From the NCBI RefSeq assembly GCF_001940225.2, contig NZ_CP135164.1, positions 558,001 through 622,000 on the forward strand: a stretch of DNA of 64,000 nucleotides, in the 5' to 3' direction. The stretch is from Roseburia sp. 499. Lineage in GTDB: Bacteria; Bacillota; Clostridia; Lachnospirales; Lachnospiraceae. A model generated the notes under the pieces. The model had not been told where the DNA came from. It was given only the letters and a program-made list of their open reading frames with translations, and made no database searches. The translations under genes and the position numbers were made by a program. Below are positions 19,654 through 27,764 of this stretch, piece by piece. Each line of letters opens with the position of its first letter. The first letter of the stretch is position 1.

Positions 19654-20784
19654 ATGAAAAATCATATCAAACAGTGGATAAGTTTATGTCTGGCAGGAGT
19701 GATGATATTTACATCTTCAATAAGTGTACAGGCAACAGAGACAGCAGAGACACAGGAAAATACAGAGACACAGGGAGAACCTGCAAATCAGGAAGAAGCA
19801 GAAACAGAGCAAGCTGTACAGGAGCAAGCAGAAACTCAAGAAGAAGCAAAGGATGTTCAGACAGACACTTCAACGAATAACGAAACAACGACGGAACAGC
19901 CAACAGATACCAAGGAAGAGGAAACAAATGCGGGTAACAGTGTAGATACCGGAGCATTAGAACAGCAGGGTGAGGTAACGGAGCCTATTACAAAAGAGGA
20001 TAAACCATATCTTGCATTGGGCGCTAATTTGACTGCACAGCAACAGGCAACTGTTTTAGAACTTCTTGGAATCAATCCGGCAGAACTTGATGAATATGAC
20101 GTAATTTATGTAACCAATGAGGAAGAACATAAGTATCTGGGAGAATACGTTTCTTCAGATAAAATTGGAACCAAGTCGTTGTCTTCTGTTCTTGTAGTAA
20201 AAAGAGAAGAAGGACATGGAATCAATATTACCACAAAGAATATTTCTTACTGTACCATTGGTATGTATAAAAATGCGTTAATAACTGCAGGTATCACAGA
20301 TGCAGACATTATCGTTGCAGGTCCGACACCAATTTCCGGTACAGCAGCATTGGTAGGGGCACTGAAGGCTTATTCTGTTATGACCGGCGAAGAAGTATCC
20401 GAGGAAAGCATGGATGCGGCATTGAACGAATTAGTGTTGACCGGTGATATTGCACAGATTGTAGGGGACTCTGAAAAGGCAGAAGAGTTGTTAGCATATT
20501 TGAAGCAAGTTATCATTGAAAAGGGTCTGGATTCTGAAAAAGAGATTCAAGAGGCAATAGAGGACGCGTGTGAGGAGTTTGATATTACTCTGTCACAGGA
20601 TGAAATTGATCAATTGATTTCTTTGTTGATGAAGATTAAAGATTTGGATTTGGATTTAGATACGATTATGAGCCAGGCACAATCCTTATATGATAAGTTA
20701 GAATCTATGGATGCCGGAGGATTTCTTGATAGAGTAATTGAATTCTTCCAGTCTATTATAGATTTCTTTAAGAATTTGTTTTAG
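19654..20784 (+). CDS. Secreted DUF1002 protein
   Basis: A 376-residue protein with an N-terminal signal peptide (KQWISLCLAGVMIFTSSISV, cleavage probably after VQA near residue 27), then about 85 residues rich in Glu, Gln and Thr (likely an extended stalk), then a DUF1002 domain (YpuA type) from about 115: ALGANLTAQQQATVLELLGI, then YVTNEEEHKYLG, SLSSVLVVKREEGHGI, ISYCTIGMYKNALITAG. Function of DUF1002 is not established. The ATG at 19654 with an upstream GAGG is preferred; an upstream in-frame ATG lies inside the hydrolase gene. The repetitive E/Q/T stretch generates several spurious open frames. Confidence 0.85.
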   Translation: MKNHIKQWISLCLAGVMIFTSSISVQATETAETQENTETQGEPANQEEAETEQAVQEQAETQEEAKDVQTDTSTNNETTTEQPTDTKEEETNAGNSVDTGALEQQGEVTEPITKEDKPYLALGANLTAQQQATVLELLGINPAELDEYDVIYVTNEEEHKYLGEYVSSDKIGTKSLSSVLVVKREEGHGINITTKNISYCTIGMYKNALITAGITDADIIVAGPTPISGTAALVGALKAYSVMTGEEVSEESMDAALNELVLTGDIAQIVGDSEKAEELLAYLKQVIIEKGLDSEKEIQEAIEDACEEFDITLSQDEIDQLISLLMKIKDLDLDLDTIMSQAQSLYDKLESMDAGGFLDRVIEFFQSIIDFFKNLF

Positions 20785-20813
20785 CGTTTGAGACGATTGA
20801 AATGGTAAGGAAA

Positions 20814-20860
20814 ACCCTCTTATTTATTAGTTTAAAAGCTGATAAATAAGAGGGTCTTTC
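20814..20860. terminator. Bidirectional terminator
   Basis: ACCCTCTTATTTAT (20814-20827) pairs with ATAAATAAGAGGGT (20842-20855), extended by a few weaker pairs, and is followed by CTTTC; an AAAA run precedes it. It separates the DUF1002 gene from the convergent que operon. Confidence 0.85.
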
Positions 20861-20876
20861 ATTGATAAAAATCTAC

Positions 20877-21560
20877 TTATAGAACAGCAGGGTCTTTTAC
20901 ACCATTTAGTTCAAAGGCACGGCGACGATCAATACAGGTACCGCAGGTACCACAAGGCTGTTCTTCACCGGCATAACAGCTCCAAGTTAATTCGTAAGGG
21001 ACATGCAGACGCAGACCTTCTTTGACAATCTGGGCTTTGTTTTTGCCAATAAAGGGAGCAACTAATTGAATTTGCTTTCCGGAACCTTCAAATACAGCTT
21101 TGTTCATAGCTGTAAAGAAGTCTTCGCTACAGTCAGGATAGGCGTTTCCGGCAGCGTCATCTCTGTGAGCTCCGTAATAAATATAAGAGCAATGTTTTGA
21201 CAGACCAATGCTTGCAGCTGCTGAAAGAAACAAACCATTTCGAAACGGCACATAGGTAGATACCGGTTTTCCGTCAGAAACCTTCAGTTGTTCCTCATAG
21301 GATTCATGTGGAATATCTGTGTTTGAATGAGTAAGCAGGGAACAATTGCTAAAGTTAAACATAGCTGACAAGTCAAGCTCCATACCAGTGATACCATAAT
21401 AAGAAAGAATTTTCTTGGCAGCTTCAATTTCCTTTTGGTGCTTTTGACCGTAGAAGATGCTTAAGGCTTCTACGTTTTCTTGCCCAAATCGTTCTATGGC
21501 TAGTGCAAGACAAGTGGTACTGTCAACGCCGCCGCTGAATAATATTAATGCTTTTTCCAT
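20877..21560 (-). CDS. queC: 7-cyano-7-deazaguanine synthase
   Basis: Converts 7-carboxy-7-deazaguanine to preQ0 with ATP and ammonia, in the queuosine pathway. 227 residues. The PP-loop is ALILFSGGVDSTTCLALA at the N-terminus; the C-terminal zinc site is visible as SCYAGEEQPCGTCGTCIDRR with four cysteines. Its ATG overlaps the queF stop by one base (TAATG), so translation is coupled. It is the last gene of queT-queF-queC; queD and queE are not in the window. Confidence 0.96.
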   Translation of the reverse strand: MEKALILFSGGVDSTTCLALAIERFGQENVEALSIFYGQKHQKEIEAAKKILSYYGITGMELDLSAMFNFSNCSLLTHSNTDIPHESYEEQLKVSDGKPVSTYVPFRNGLFLSAAASIGLSKHCSYIYYGAHRDDAAGNAYPDCSEDFFTAMNKAVFEGSGKQIQLVAPFIGKNKAQIVKEGLRLHVPYELTWSCYAGEEQPCGTCGTCIDRRRAFELNGVKDPAVL

Positions 21561-22060
21561 TATCTGTTATCCACCTTTTCCGGGTACATATCATGTTCAC
21601 ACAGACGTCTAAATGCCACATCTTCCCATTTTGTATTTCTTTTTCCATAATTACAGTAGGGGTCAATGGAAATACCGCCTCTTGGAGTGAATTTCCCCCA
21701 AACTTCTATGTATTTTGGTTCCATCAGTTTGATTAAATCTTTCATAATAATATTTACACAGTCTTCGTGAAAATCGCCGTGATTACGGAAACTGAATAAA
21801 TAAAGCTTTAAGGACTTGCTTTCCACCATTTTTTTGTCCGGAATATAGGAAATATAGATGGTGGCAAAGTCAGGTTGTCCGGTAATCGGGCAAAGACTGG
21901 TAAATTCGGGACAGTTAAACTTTACAAAATAGTCATTGTCCGGATGTTTGTTGGGAAACCATTCTAACAGTTCCGGTGCATAATCGTCCGGATATTTTAC
22001 CTTTTGATTTCCAAGCATAGTGACGGTTTCAAGTTCTTCTTTGTTTCTTCCGGTACTCAT
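21560..22060 (-). CDS. queF: NADPH-dependent preQ0 reductase
   Basis: Reduces the nitrile of preQ0 to the amine preQ1. 166 residues, the short unimodular form found in Bacillus. The catalytic cysteine is in [17 protein letters not shown] (second Cys, ~residue 60), and the QueF motif is [20 protein letters not shown] (~80-99). It overlaps queT by ATGA and queC by one base. Confidence 0.96.
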   Translation of the reverse strand: MSTGRNKEELETVTMLGNQKVKYPDDYAPELLEWFPNKHPDNDYFVKFNCPEFTSLCPITGQPDFATIYISYIPDKKMVESKSLKLYLFSFRNHGDFHEDCVNIIMKDLIKLMEPKYIEVWGKFTPRGGISIDPYCNYGKRNTKWEDVAFRRLCEHDMYPEKVDNR

Positions 22061-22563
22061 AAAATATCTCCTTGTTGTGTTAATTTTAAAAATTGTTTTT
22101 CAAATAATAAAACGATTGCAGTTCCACAGATTGCAGGTACAATCTGACCGATGCAAAGGCTTACTGCAAGTGCTGGATAGGGGAGATGCAGCAAGTAAGA
22201 AAGCCAGATGGGTACGCAAAGTCCCGGGATGAATGTGATTGGTAATACGATGAAAAGTTTGGGTAAATGGAAATTGCGTATTAGTACAATAATACCGGAT
22301 GTTACAATTCCTACCAGACAGCCGCCAATCATATCGGGAAGTCCCAGACCGCCAAAAAGTGTATTTGCTATAAAGTTTGCAAGACCAAGGGGTAAAACTA
22401 AGAACGGACAAAAATAAGATAGTGCATACATAGATGTTGCAATTCTAATCTGGTATGCGCCAAAAGAAAAACTTTGTGTAAAGTAAAGTGTTACAATATA
22501 AAGGGCCATAACCATGGCCGATATCGTAAGCTTTTGTGTTTTGGAAAACTCTCTTTTATTCAT
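22057..22563 (-). CDS. queT: Queuosine precursor transporter of the QueT family
   Basis: A 168-residue membrane protein with about five hydrophobic segments (e.g. [17 protein letters not shown] near residue 12, [16 protein letters not shown] near 97). It resembles QueT, the substrate-binding component of ECF-type importers, believed to take up queuosine precursors; the shared energising module would be encoded elsewhere. ATG at 22563 is preceded by a full GGAGGTGGA site. It heads the queF-queC operon, which supports the role, and has a 5' leader of about 140 bases with predicted structure. Confidence 0.88.
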   Translation of the reverse strand: MNKREFSKTQKLTISAMVMALYIVTLYFTQSFSFGAYQIRIATSMYALSYFCPFLVLPLGLANFIANTLFGGLGLPDMIGGCLVGIVTSGIIVLIRNFHLPKLFIVLPITFIPGLCVPIWLSYLLHLPYPALAVSLCIGQIVPAICGTAIVLLFEKQFLKLTQQGDIL

Positions 22564-22704
22564 AATGTCCACCTCCAATGTTTCACAACGATACAATTAA
22601 TCATAGTTACAGTAATTGTCGTCCCTAGTTTTGATTTGGGGCATGTGTAAAAAACGCATGACCCGGACAGGATGGTTTCGAACTGTCCACATTAAAAGGT
22701 TTGC
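22564..22704 (-). promoter_or_regulatory. Structured 5' leader of the que operon (possible preQ1-sensing riboswitch)
   Basis: From the promoter to the queT ATG the minus strand gives about 140 bases of leader. Three helices can be drawn in transcription order: GGACAG/CTGTCC (22672-22677 with 22654-22659), then GGG-CATG/CATG-CCC, then ACGACAATTA paired with TAATTG-TA-TCGT shortly before the ribosome binding site. Genes of this kind are often controlled by preQ1 riboswitches, but the compact preQ1-I consensus is not recognisable here, so class and ligand are inference. Confidence 0.45.
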
Positions 22705-22710
22705 TACTGC

Positions 22711-22739
22711 ATTATAAAATATTCGCCCTGTAAAAGCAA
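22711..22739 (-). promoter_or_regulatory. Promoter of queT-queF-queC
   Basis: On the minus strand, TTGCTT (22734-22739), 17-bp spacer, TATAAT (22711-22716). The -35 hexamer lies within the terminator hairpin of the upstream gene. Confidence 0.75.
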
Positions 22740-22759
22740 GAGAAACTTTTACAGGGCGA
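22723..22759 (-). terminator. Terminator after the membrane protein gene
   Basis: A perfect 14-bp stem (22723-22736 with 22746-22759) with a 9-base loop just after the stop of the minus-strand gene ending at 22765. The downstream tract on the minus strand is A/T-rich (GAATATTTT) rather than a pure T-run. Confidence 0.75.
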
Positions 22760-22764
22760 GAAGA

Positions 22765-23808
22765 TTAAATTCTTCTTTTTAAAAAAGCAATCAGCTTATC
22801 AAATTGTAATCCATGGTTTTGCATTTCTTGAACTTTTAAACGGTTTTCTTCATTGAATCCAACTAGAATATTGTGATTTGCTTCTGCAAGGTAATCCATA
22901 ATACCATCAATATCAGATTTCATGTTTTTCGGACACTGAATATACAGGTATTTGTTTGCCGTGATATGCAGTGTATAGGAAATGCTGAAGTGATACCAAA
23001 GGAATTTGTGCAATGTGGAGTGCTTGTATATCCATATCATTTCCTGAATTGGAACAATGGCAGTTCCATAATTAGCAAGTTCAATAAAATAATGCTCTGT
23101 AATAAACATATCTTCAGTAGCCAACTGTGGTAAGGTAGCCAATTCTTCTTCTGCTTGTGCCAATAGGACAGAAGGCTTGCCGAAGCGTGAAAGCTGACGG
23201 CATGGTGGAGAAAGAACCGGGAAAAAGATATAAAGCGTATCTAAAACCAGTCGAATCAGAGCATAAAGTCCTGTTAAAAAATAAACAACCATAAGTGTAG
23301 TACTTGGAATGGACTTAAAGGCTGGTTCGCTGATAATGTAAGGGCTGATTTTGCTGGAAATACCCTTAGAAGTCCAGTTCAAATCGTCTGCCAGAGAATC
23401 TAACAGAGTGTGAAAGGCTTTGTTTCCGGAAAGAACTCGTCCACGTATGTGAGCAGCTTCTATCTTGGGAAGTCCTTCTTCACAGGTTTTTGGAGATAAC
23501 AGAACAATGACACATTTATCATCCCACATGGTGTAATAGTAATAGCCTGTTTTCTGTCCAAGAAGGGTGTTTGTATATCCGGTAAAATATAAATCCTTCA
23601 AATTAGTCTGAACATAAGAATCTTTTTGTCTCTGATGTTTACTTAAGTCGGAAACACTGGTGATTTTCTGTGGGAACAAAAGATGGTGTAAAGGTAAAAT
23701 AATCCACAAAATCAACAGAATTACCAGATAAATAATAGGAGACAACAGTCTTCTTTTATATACGTTTTTAATATGTTTTGATATATAGTGGTCGTAATTT
23801 TCAGTCAT
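22765..23808 (-). CDS. Membrane protein of unknown function
   Basis: Not recognised. 347 residues with two clear membrane segments: about 24-46 (PIIYLVILLILWIILPLHHL) and about 172-196 (TLMVVYFLTGLYALIRLVLD). Between them is an extracytoplasmic domain of about 120 residues. The C-terminal cytoplasmic half (about 235-310) alternates short strands (MFITEHYFIELANYGTAIV, MIWIYKH, YTLHITANKYLYIQCP) in a way reminiscent of a PH-like fold. It has its own promoter and terminator, so it is probably a single-gene unit. The insertion sequence lies just behind its promoter. Confidence 0.6.
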   Translation of the reverse strand: MTENYDHYISKHIKNVYKRRLLSPIIYLVILLILWIILPLHHLLFPQKITSVSDLSKHQRQKDSYVQTNLKDLYFTGYTNTLLGQKTGYYYYTMWDDKCVIVLLSPKTCEEGLPKIEAAHIRGRVLSGNKAFHTLLDSLADDLNWTSKGISSKISPYIISEPAFKSIPSTTLMVVYFLTGLYALIRLVLDTLYIFFPVLSPPCRQLSRFGKPSVLLAQAEEELATLPQLATEDMFITEHYFIELANYGTAIVPIQEMIWIYKHSTLHKFLWYHFSISYTLHITANKYLYIQCPKNMKSDIDGIMDYLAEANHNILVGFNEENRLKVQEMQNHGLQFDKLIAFLKRRI

Positions 23809-23837
23809 AGAAACTCCTATATTTTAATGATAACCAT

Positions 23838-23866
23838 AGTATACGGTTTTTGATGAAAATAATCAA
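23838..23866 (-). promoter_or_regulatory. Promoter of the membrane protein gene
   Basis: On the minus strand, TTGATT (23861-23866), 17-bp spacer, TATACT (23838-23843), about 30 bp from the ATG. The left end of the insertion sequence lies 30 bp further upstream. Confidence 0.7.
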
Positions 23867-23895
23867 GGGAGTTTGGGAAATGTAACAGAATGTTA

Positions 23896-23916
23896 GTGTA
23901 TAATTTTTATTGGCAA
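23896..23916 (+). repeat. Left terminal inverted repeat of the IS
   Basis: GTGTATAATTTTTATTGGCA plus A. It matches the reverse complement of the right end at 17 of 21 positions. Confidence 0.75.
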
Positions 23917-23951
23917 GAAAATCGGGTGAAATAGTTATGTAAACCTAAAAA

Positions 23952-23979
23952 GGAAGCAGAGATAAAAATCCCTACTTCC
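23952..23979 (+). terminator. Imperfect hairpin near the left IS end
   Basis: GGAAG-AG-GAT pairs with ATC-CT-CTTCC, with single mismatched bases between the helices. It lies upstream of the transposase start. Hairpins in this position often block read-through into transposase genes; that role is inferred. Confidence 0.35.
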
Positions 23980-24039
23980 CAATCATACAGTTTTTCTTTA
24001 TGATGTTAATTGTCGAGAAAAACACGTAAAGGAGACTGT

Positions 24040-25479
24040 ATGATGAAATCTATTGTAGAGGAAAAATCAGTAACATTCAAGGAGTTAGAGAAGAAAATTT
24101 TTGCATATGTCTGTGATGTTGCAGTAGAGATGACCCAGATTATACTGGAGGATTATGACAGAGAGCTTCATGACAGCCGTGACACAAAGAAATACAGAGA
24201 TAAAGGCTGTCGTACCACTACCATAAAAACAGTATATGGAAATGTAACATATGACCGTCATGTTTACCAGACGGAGGACGAAGAAGGTCACAAGGCATAT
24301 GTGTATCTTTTGGATGAAGCAGTGAAAATGGATAAGATAGGTCTGATATCTACTAATTTAGCAGAAAAGATAGCGTCCTGTGTGACAGAAAATCCATACC
24401 GTGTAACGGCAGATATCATATCCAGTACAAGTGGTCAGACAATCAGTCACGGAGGAGCATGGAAACTGGTACAAAAGCTTGGAGAACGCGTCAGCGAGGA
24501 GGAAAAACTACAGGTAAAAAAGATGAATGCAGATGAAGCAGAAGGAACCCGTGAGATCAAAGTACTTTTTGAGGAAATGGACGGTGTATGGCTGCGTCTG
24601 CAGGGAAAAGACCATAAATCAATCGCAAAGCAGGAAATGAAAGTGGCAACGATTTATGAAGGATGGGAAAAAGAAGATAAATCCGGAAGCCGTCTGTGTG
24701 GAAAGAAAGTCATTGCGGGAATGGAAAAAAGCAATGAATTTCACGAAAAACGTGAGGCACAGATCAGGAGCATCTATCGTGCAGACGAAATAGAATACCG
24801 TATACTGAACGGAGACGGAGGAAGTTGGATCAAAGACCCATATGAACCAGAGACGGTGTTTCAGCTGGACCGCTTCCACATCCGCCAGGAAATAAAGAGG
24901 AAACTGAATTGGGACAAAGAAGCTGCCAGAGAAGTGGAAAAATTATTTGAAGAAGAAAAGATGGATGAGATGCTGGAATATATCCGTATATATGCAGACA
25001 GTGTGGATACAGGAGATGAGAAAGACAGCCGTGCAAAAAAAGCGAGGGAACTGTATCAGTATCTGAACAACAACAAAGAGGGGTTGATTCCATACCAGAA
25101 ACGGAATATCAAGCTTCCGGAACCGCCGGAAGGAATGAGGTACGGAAATATGGGAGTACAGGAGAACCAGAACTGTACAGTGATTACAATACGGATGAAA
25201 GGTAACAGGAAACGCTGGTCAGTGAATGGAGCGAATAACATGGCGAAACTGCTTTACCGGAAAGAAAACAAAGAATTAGTAGAAACAGTAAACAGATATG
25301 CAGAAACACTGATTTTTAACATCAGAATGTCAGAAATCATCACAACGTTGAGTGCAGCAAAAGCACCGAAGAAAGATGGAAAAGGGAATTCGTATGTGGA
25401 TGTGATAAATATGCATGTACCGCTTCGTGATACAATACAGACAGCTTCAAGAAGAGTTTTTGCAAAAGCACTTTTATAA
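24040..25479 (+). CDS. ISLre2-family transposase
   Basis: A 479-residue transposase of the ISLre2 type (also known as the UPF0236 family). Recognisable points are the N-terminal LEDYDRELHDSRDTKKYRD, the YGNVTYDRHVYQ segment, the acidic core residues in VLFEEMDGVWLRLQGKD (~residue 185), ILNGDGGSWIKDPYEPETVF (~265) and FQLDRFHIRQEIKRK (~282), and GMRYGNMGVQENQNCTVITI near 370, followed by NMAKLLYRKE. ATG at 24040, directly followed by a second ATG, is preceded by GGAG. The reading frame is uninterrupted and of family length. Confidence 0.9.
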   Translation: MMKSIVEEKSVTFKELEKKIFAYVCDVAVEMTQIILEDYDRELHDSRDTKKYRDKGCRTTTIKTVYGNVTYDRHVYQTEDEEGHKAYVYLLDEAVKMDKIGLISTNLAEKIASCVTENPYRVTADIISSTSGQTISHGGAWKLVQKLGERVSEEEKLQVKKMNADEAEGTREIKVLFEEMDGVWLRLQGKDHKSIAKQEMKVATIYEGWEKEDKSGSRLCGKKVIAGMEKSNEFHEKREAQIRSIYRADEIEYRILNGDGGSWIKDPYEPETVFQLDRFHIRQEIKRKLNWDKEAAREVEKLFEEEKMDEMLEYIRIYADSVDTGDEKDSRAKKARELYQYLNNNKEGLIPYQKRNIKLPEPPEGMRYGNMGVQENQNCTVITIRMKGNRKRWSVNGANNMAKLLYRKENKELVETVNRYAETLIFNIRMSEIITTLSAAKAPKKDGKGNSYVDVINMHVPLRDTIQTASRRVFAKALL

Positions 25480-25520
25480 AAAAACTAAAGAATTAACATT
25501 TAGAAAAATTGAATGGAAAG

Positions 25521-25541
25521 TTGCCAATAAAATGTTGACAC
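25521..25541 (-). repeat. Right terminal inverted repeat of the IS
   Basis: TTGCCAATAAAATGTTGACA plus C, the reverse-complement partner of the left end, 42 bases after the transposase stop. Confidence 0.75.
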
Positions 25542-25561
25542 AAACTAACAGAATCGTAAAC

Positions 25562-25590
25562 TTGATTTTTTAGGATAAACTTGTTAGTAT
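25562..25590 (+). promoter_or_regulatory. Possible promoter right of the IS
   Basis: TTGATT (25562-25567), 17-bp spacer, TAGTAT (25585-25590), starting 20 bp beyond the IS end and about 50 bp before the next gene. Confidence 0.5.
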
Positions 25591-25641
25591 TAGTTACATA
25601 GCGCATATAGGTGACGGACAGAAGAAATGGAGGAAGAGTTT

Positions 25642-26130
25642 ATGAAAGCGAAACGGAAGATAAGTAAGGGGACTGTGATTATTGCGATTACAATTCTTTT
25701 GCTCGCAGTAGGAATTGGTTTTATTGTATACAGTTTTATGGAGATGCGAAGATATCAGGAATTTACACTGGTAATGTCATATGATATGGAATCACCGGAG
25801 GTTACCAATCGAGTAGAATATGAAGGGAAAAGTATTTCTGTGACAGCACAGAACTTAAAGAGTGTGGAATATTATCTGACGAATGATGAGCATAAGAGTC
25901 ATGTGACTGGTGTGAAGAAGGGAGAATGTATCAAAATCCAATTTATTCGCGGAAATGGAGCAATTTCCAATGTAAAGATATATGAAACAAATCGTGATTA
26001 TCTTTACTTGGAATATAGCAGTGAACAGGGTGAATGGAATTATTATATCGGTGGTGATAACTTTGAAAATATAAAAAAGGCCGTCAGCCCGGAAGGGAAA
26101 CAGGAACCAAATACAGTGTTAAAGCATTAA
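25642..26130 (+). CDS. Small membrane-anchored protein of unknown function
   Basis: Not recognised. 162 residues: a short basic N-terminus, one membrane segment at about 11-32 (VIIAITILLLAVGIGFIVYS) and an extracytoplasmic domain with many short beta-type strands. The ATG at 25642 is chosen because GGAGG lies 7 bases upstream; an earlier in-frame ATG at 25627 would place that site inside the gene. It precedes a methyltransferase and hslO by 13 bases and may share their transcript. Confidence 0.6.
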   Translation: MKAKRKISKGTVIIAITILLLAVGIGFIVYSFMEMRRYQEFTLVMSYDMESPEVTNRVEYEGKSISVTAQNLKSVEYYLTNDEHKSHVTGVKKGECIKIQFIRGNGAISNVKIYETNRDYLYLEYSSEQGEWNYYIGGDNFENIKKAVSPEGKQEPNTVLKH

Positions 26131-26143
26131 GGTAGGAGTAAGA

Positions 26144-26902
26144 ATGGAAGCATATACGGGTTTTGCAGAAGTGTATGATATGTTTATGGATAACGTTCCC
26201 TATGAGGAATGGAATACATATCTGACAGGATTGTTAAAAGAATATGGAATTGAGGACGGATTAGTACTGGAGTTAGGTTGCGGTACAGGTAAGATGACCC
26301 GTTTGTTGGCAAAGTCCGGATATGATATGATTGGTGTGGATAATTCGGAAGAAATGCTTCGGATTGCCATGGAGGCTGGAGAAGAAGACGAGGGAATCCT
26401 TTATTTGCTTCAGGACATGCGGGAATTTGAATTGTACGGGACTGTAAGAGCAGTAGTCAGTATATGCGATTCCATGAATTATATTTTAGAGGAAGAAGAC
26501 TTATTGGAAGTATTTCGACTGGTAAATAATTATCTTGACCCGGGCGGTATATTTATTTTTGATATGAATACTATATACAAGTATAGGGAATTGCTGGGTG
26601 AGACTACGATTTGTGAGAATCGGGAAGAGGGAAGTTTTATCTGGGATAACTATTATGATGAAGAAGAGCAGATAAATCAATATGATTTAACTCTTTTTAT
26701 AAAAGAAGAAAAAGAACTGTACCGAAAGTACGAAGAAACCCATTTTCAGCGAGCATATGAAGTGGAAACCGTACAAAGGCTGTTAGAGGAGGCTGGCATG
26801 GAGTTTGTAGCAGCATATGATGCATTTACCCATGACGGTATTCGGGAAGACAGTGAGCGTATTTATATGATAGCAAGAGAGAAAGGAAAAAAGCATGAGT
26901 GA
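26144..26902 (+). CDS. Class I SAM-dependent methyltransferase
   Basis: A 252-residue Rossmann-fold methyltransferase. Motif I is VLELGCGTGKMTRLLA (~residue 43), motif II GVDNSEEML (~65), then a LQDMREFEL acidic segment and the IFIFDMNT strand (~143). The start AYTGFAEVYDMFMDNVPYEEW is characteristic of a methyltransferase group found in clostridia. The substrate is unknown. Its last codons overlap the first of hslO by 8 bases, so translation is coupled. Confidence 0.85.
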   Translation: MEAYTGFAEVYDMFMDNVPYEEWNTYLTGLLKEYGIEDGLVLELGCGTGKMTRLLAKSGYDMIGVDNSEEMLRIAMEAGEEDEGILYLLQDMREFELYGTVRAVVSICDSMNYILEEEDLLEVFRLVNNYLDPGGIFIFDMNTIYKYRELLGETTICENREEGSFIWDNYYDEEEQINQYDLTLFIKEEKELYRKYEETHFQRAYEVETVQRLLEEAGMEFVAAYDAFTHDGIREDSERIYMIAREKGKKHE

Positions 26903-27764
26903 TTATATTGTAAGAGCAACCGCAGCAGAGAATCAGATTAGAGCCTTTGCCATTACATCAAAGGAGTTAGTGGAACAATCCAGAATTTATCACAATACAA
27001 GCCCGATTATAACGGCGGCTTTAGGAAGACTGTTGACAGGAGGCGCCATGATGGGAGCCATGATGAAGGGAGAGAAGGATGTACTGACCCTTCAGATTAA
27101 GTGTAGTGGTCCGGCAAAGGGATTGACTGTAACAGCGGATTCCAAAGGAAATGTAAAAGGCTATCCACAGGTGCCGGATGTGATGTTGCCACCAAATGCC
27201 AAGGGAAAATTGGATGTAGGCGGAGCGATTGATTTAGGTGTCTTAAGTGTTATCAAAGATATGGGATTGAAAGAACCTTATGTAGGACAGGTGCAGTTAC
27301 AGACCGGGGAAATCGGAGATGATTTGACCTACTATTTTGCAACTTCCGAACAGGTACCATCTGCGGTAGGACTAGGTGTTTTAATGAATAAGGATAATAC
27401 AGTAAAACAGGCAGGTGGATTTATTATCCAGTTAATGCCTTTTACCGATGATGAAATTATTGACAGATTAGAGAAAAAGGTGGCAGAAGTAACTTCTGTA
27501 ACAGATTTGCTGGAACAGGGAGCGACACCGGAAAGTCTGTTGGAACAGATTTTGGGAGAATTTGGTCTGGAAATTAACGAGACTATGCCGGTACAGTATC
27601 ATTGTGATTGTTCTAAGGAACGTGTTACCAGAGCGATTGCAAGTATTGGAAGAAAAGATATTCAGGAAATGATTGATGATAATGAACCAATTGAGGTAAA
27701 CTGTCAATTCTGTGATAAGCACTATGTATTTACCACGGAAGATTTAAAGGAGATTATAAAGTGA
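26895..27764 (+). CDS. hslO: Hsp33 redox-regulated chaperone
   Basis: Holdase chaperone activated by oxidation and unfolding, cytoplasmic. 289 residues. It starts DYIVRATAAENQIRAFAI and carries the C-terminal zinc cysteines as CDC (~residue 236) and CQFC (~269), the CXC...CXXC pattern needed for redox switching. The stop overlaps the GTG of nadE (GTGA), giving a methyltransferase-hslO-nadE operon. Confidence 0.95.
   Translation: MSDYIVRATAAENQIRAFAITSKELVEQSRIYHNTSPIITAALGRLLTGGAMMGAMMKGEKDVLTLQIKCSGPAKGLTVTADSKGNVKGYPQVPDVMLPPNAKGKLDVGGAIDLGVLSVIKDMGLKEPYVGQVQLQTGEIGDDLTYYFATSEQVPSAVGLGVLMNKDNTVKQAGGFIIQLMPFTDDEIIDRLEKKVAEVTSVTDLLEQGATPESLLEQILGEFGLEINETMPVQYHCDCSKERVTRAIASIGRKDIQEMIDDNEPIEVNCQFCDKHYVFTTEDLKEIIK

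Larger units (their letters stand above)
23896..25541 (+). mobile_element. ISLre2-family insertion sequence
   Basis: About 1.65 kb containing one transposase gene and bounded by imperfect terminal inverted repeats that match at 17 of 21 positions (23896-23916 and 25521-25541; shared core TTTTATTGGCAA). No convincing direct repeat flanks it: the nine bases outside each end do not agree. It is inserted in the intergenic region between a minus-strand and a plus-strand membrane-protein gene and interrupts no recognisable gene. The transposase frame is full length, so the element may still be active. Confidence 0.8.

Noticed and set aside
19709..20075. Several overlapping open frames on both strands inside the DUF1002 gene
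   Set aside because: They arise from the repetitive Glu/Gln/Thr codons of the stalk region, lack ribosome binding sites, and the DUF1002 frame is fully supported by its signal peptide and domain.
22564..22704. Canonical preQ1-I riboswitch
   Set aside because: The compact class-I pattern (short C-rich loop followed by an A-rich tail next to the ribosome binding site) could not be located; only a more general structured leader is claimed.
23887..25550. Target-site duplication flanking the insertion sequence
   Set aside because: The nine bases outside the inverted repeats (AGAATGTTA and AAACTAACA) do not agree; TGTTAGT appears near both ends only in inverted orientation.
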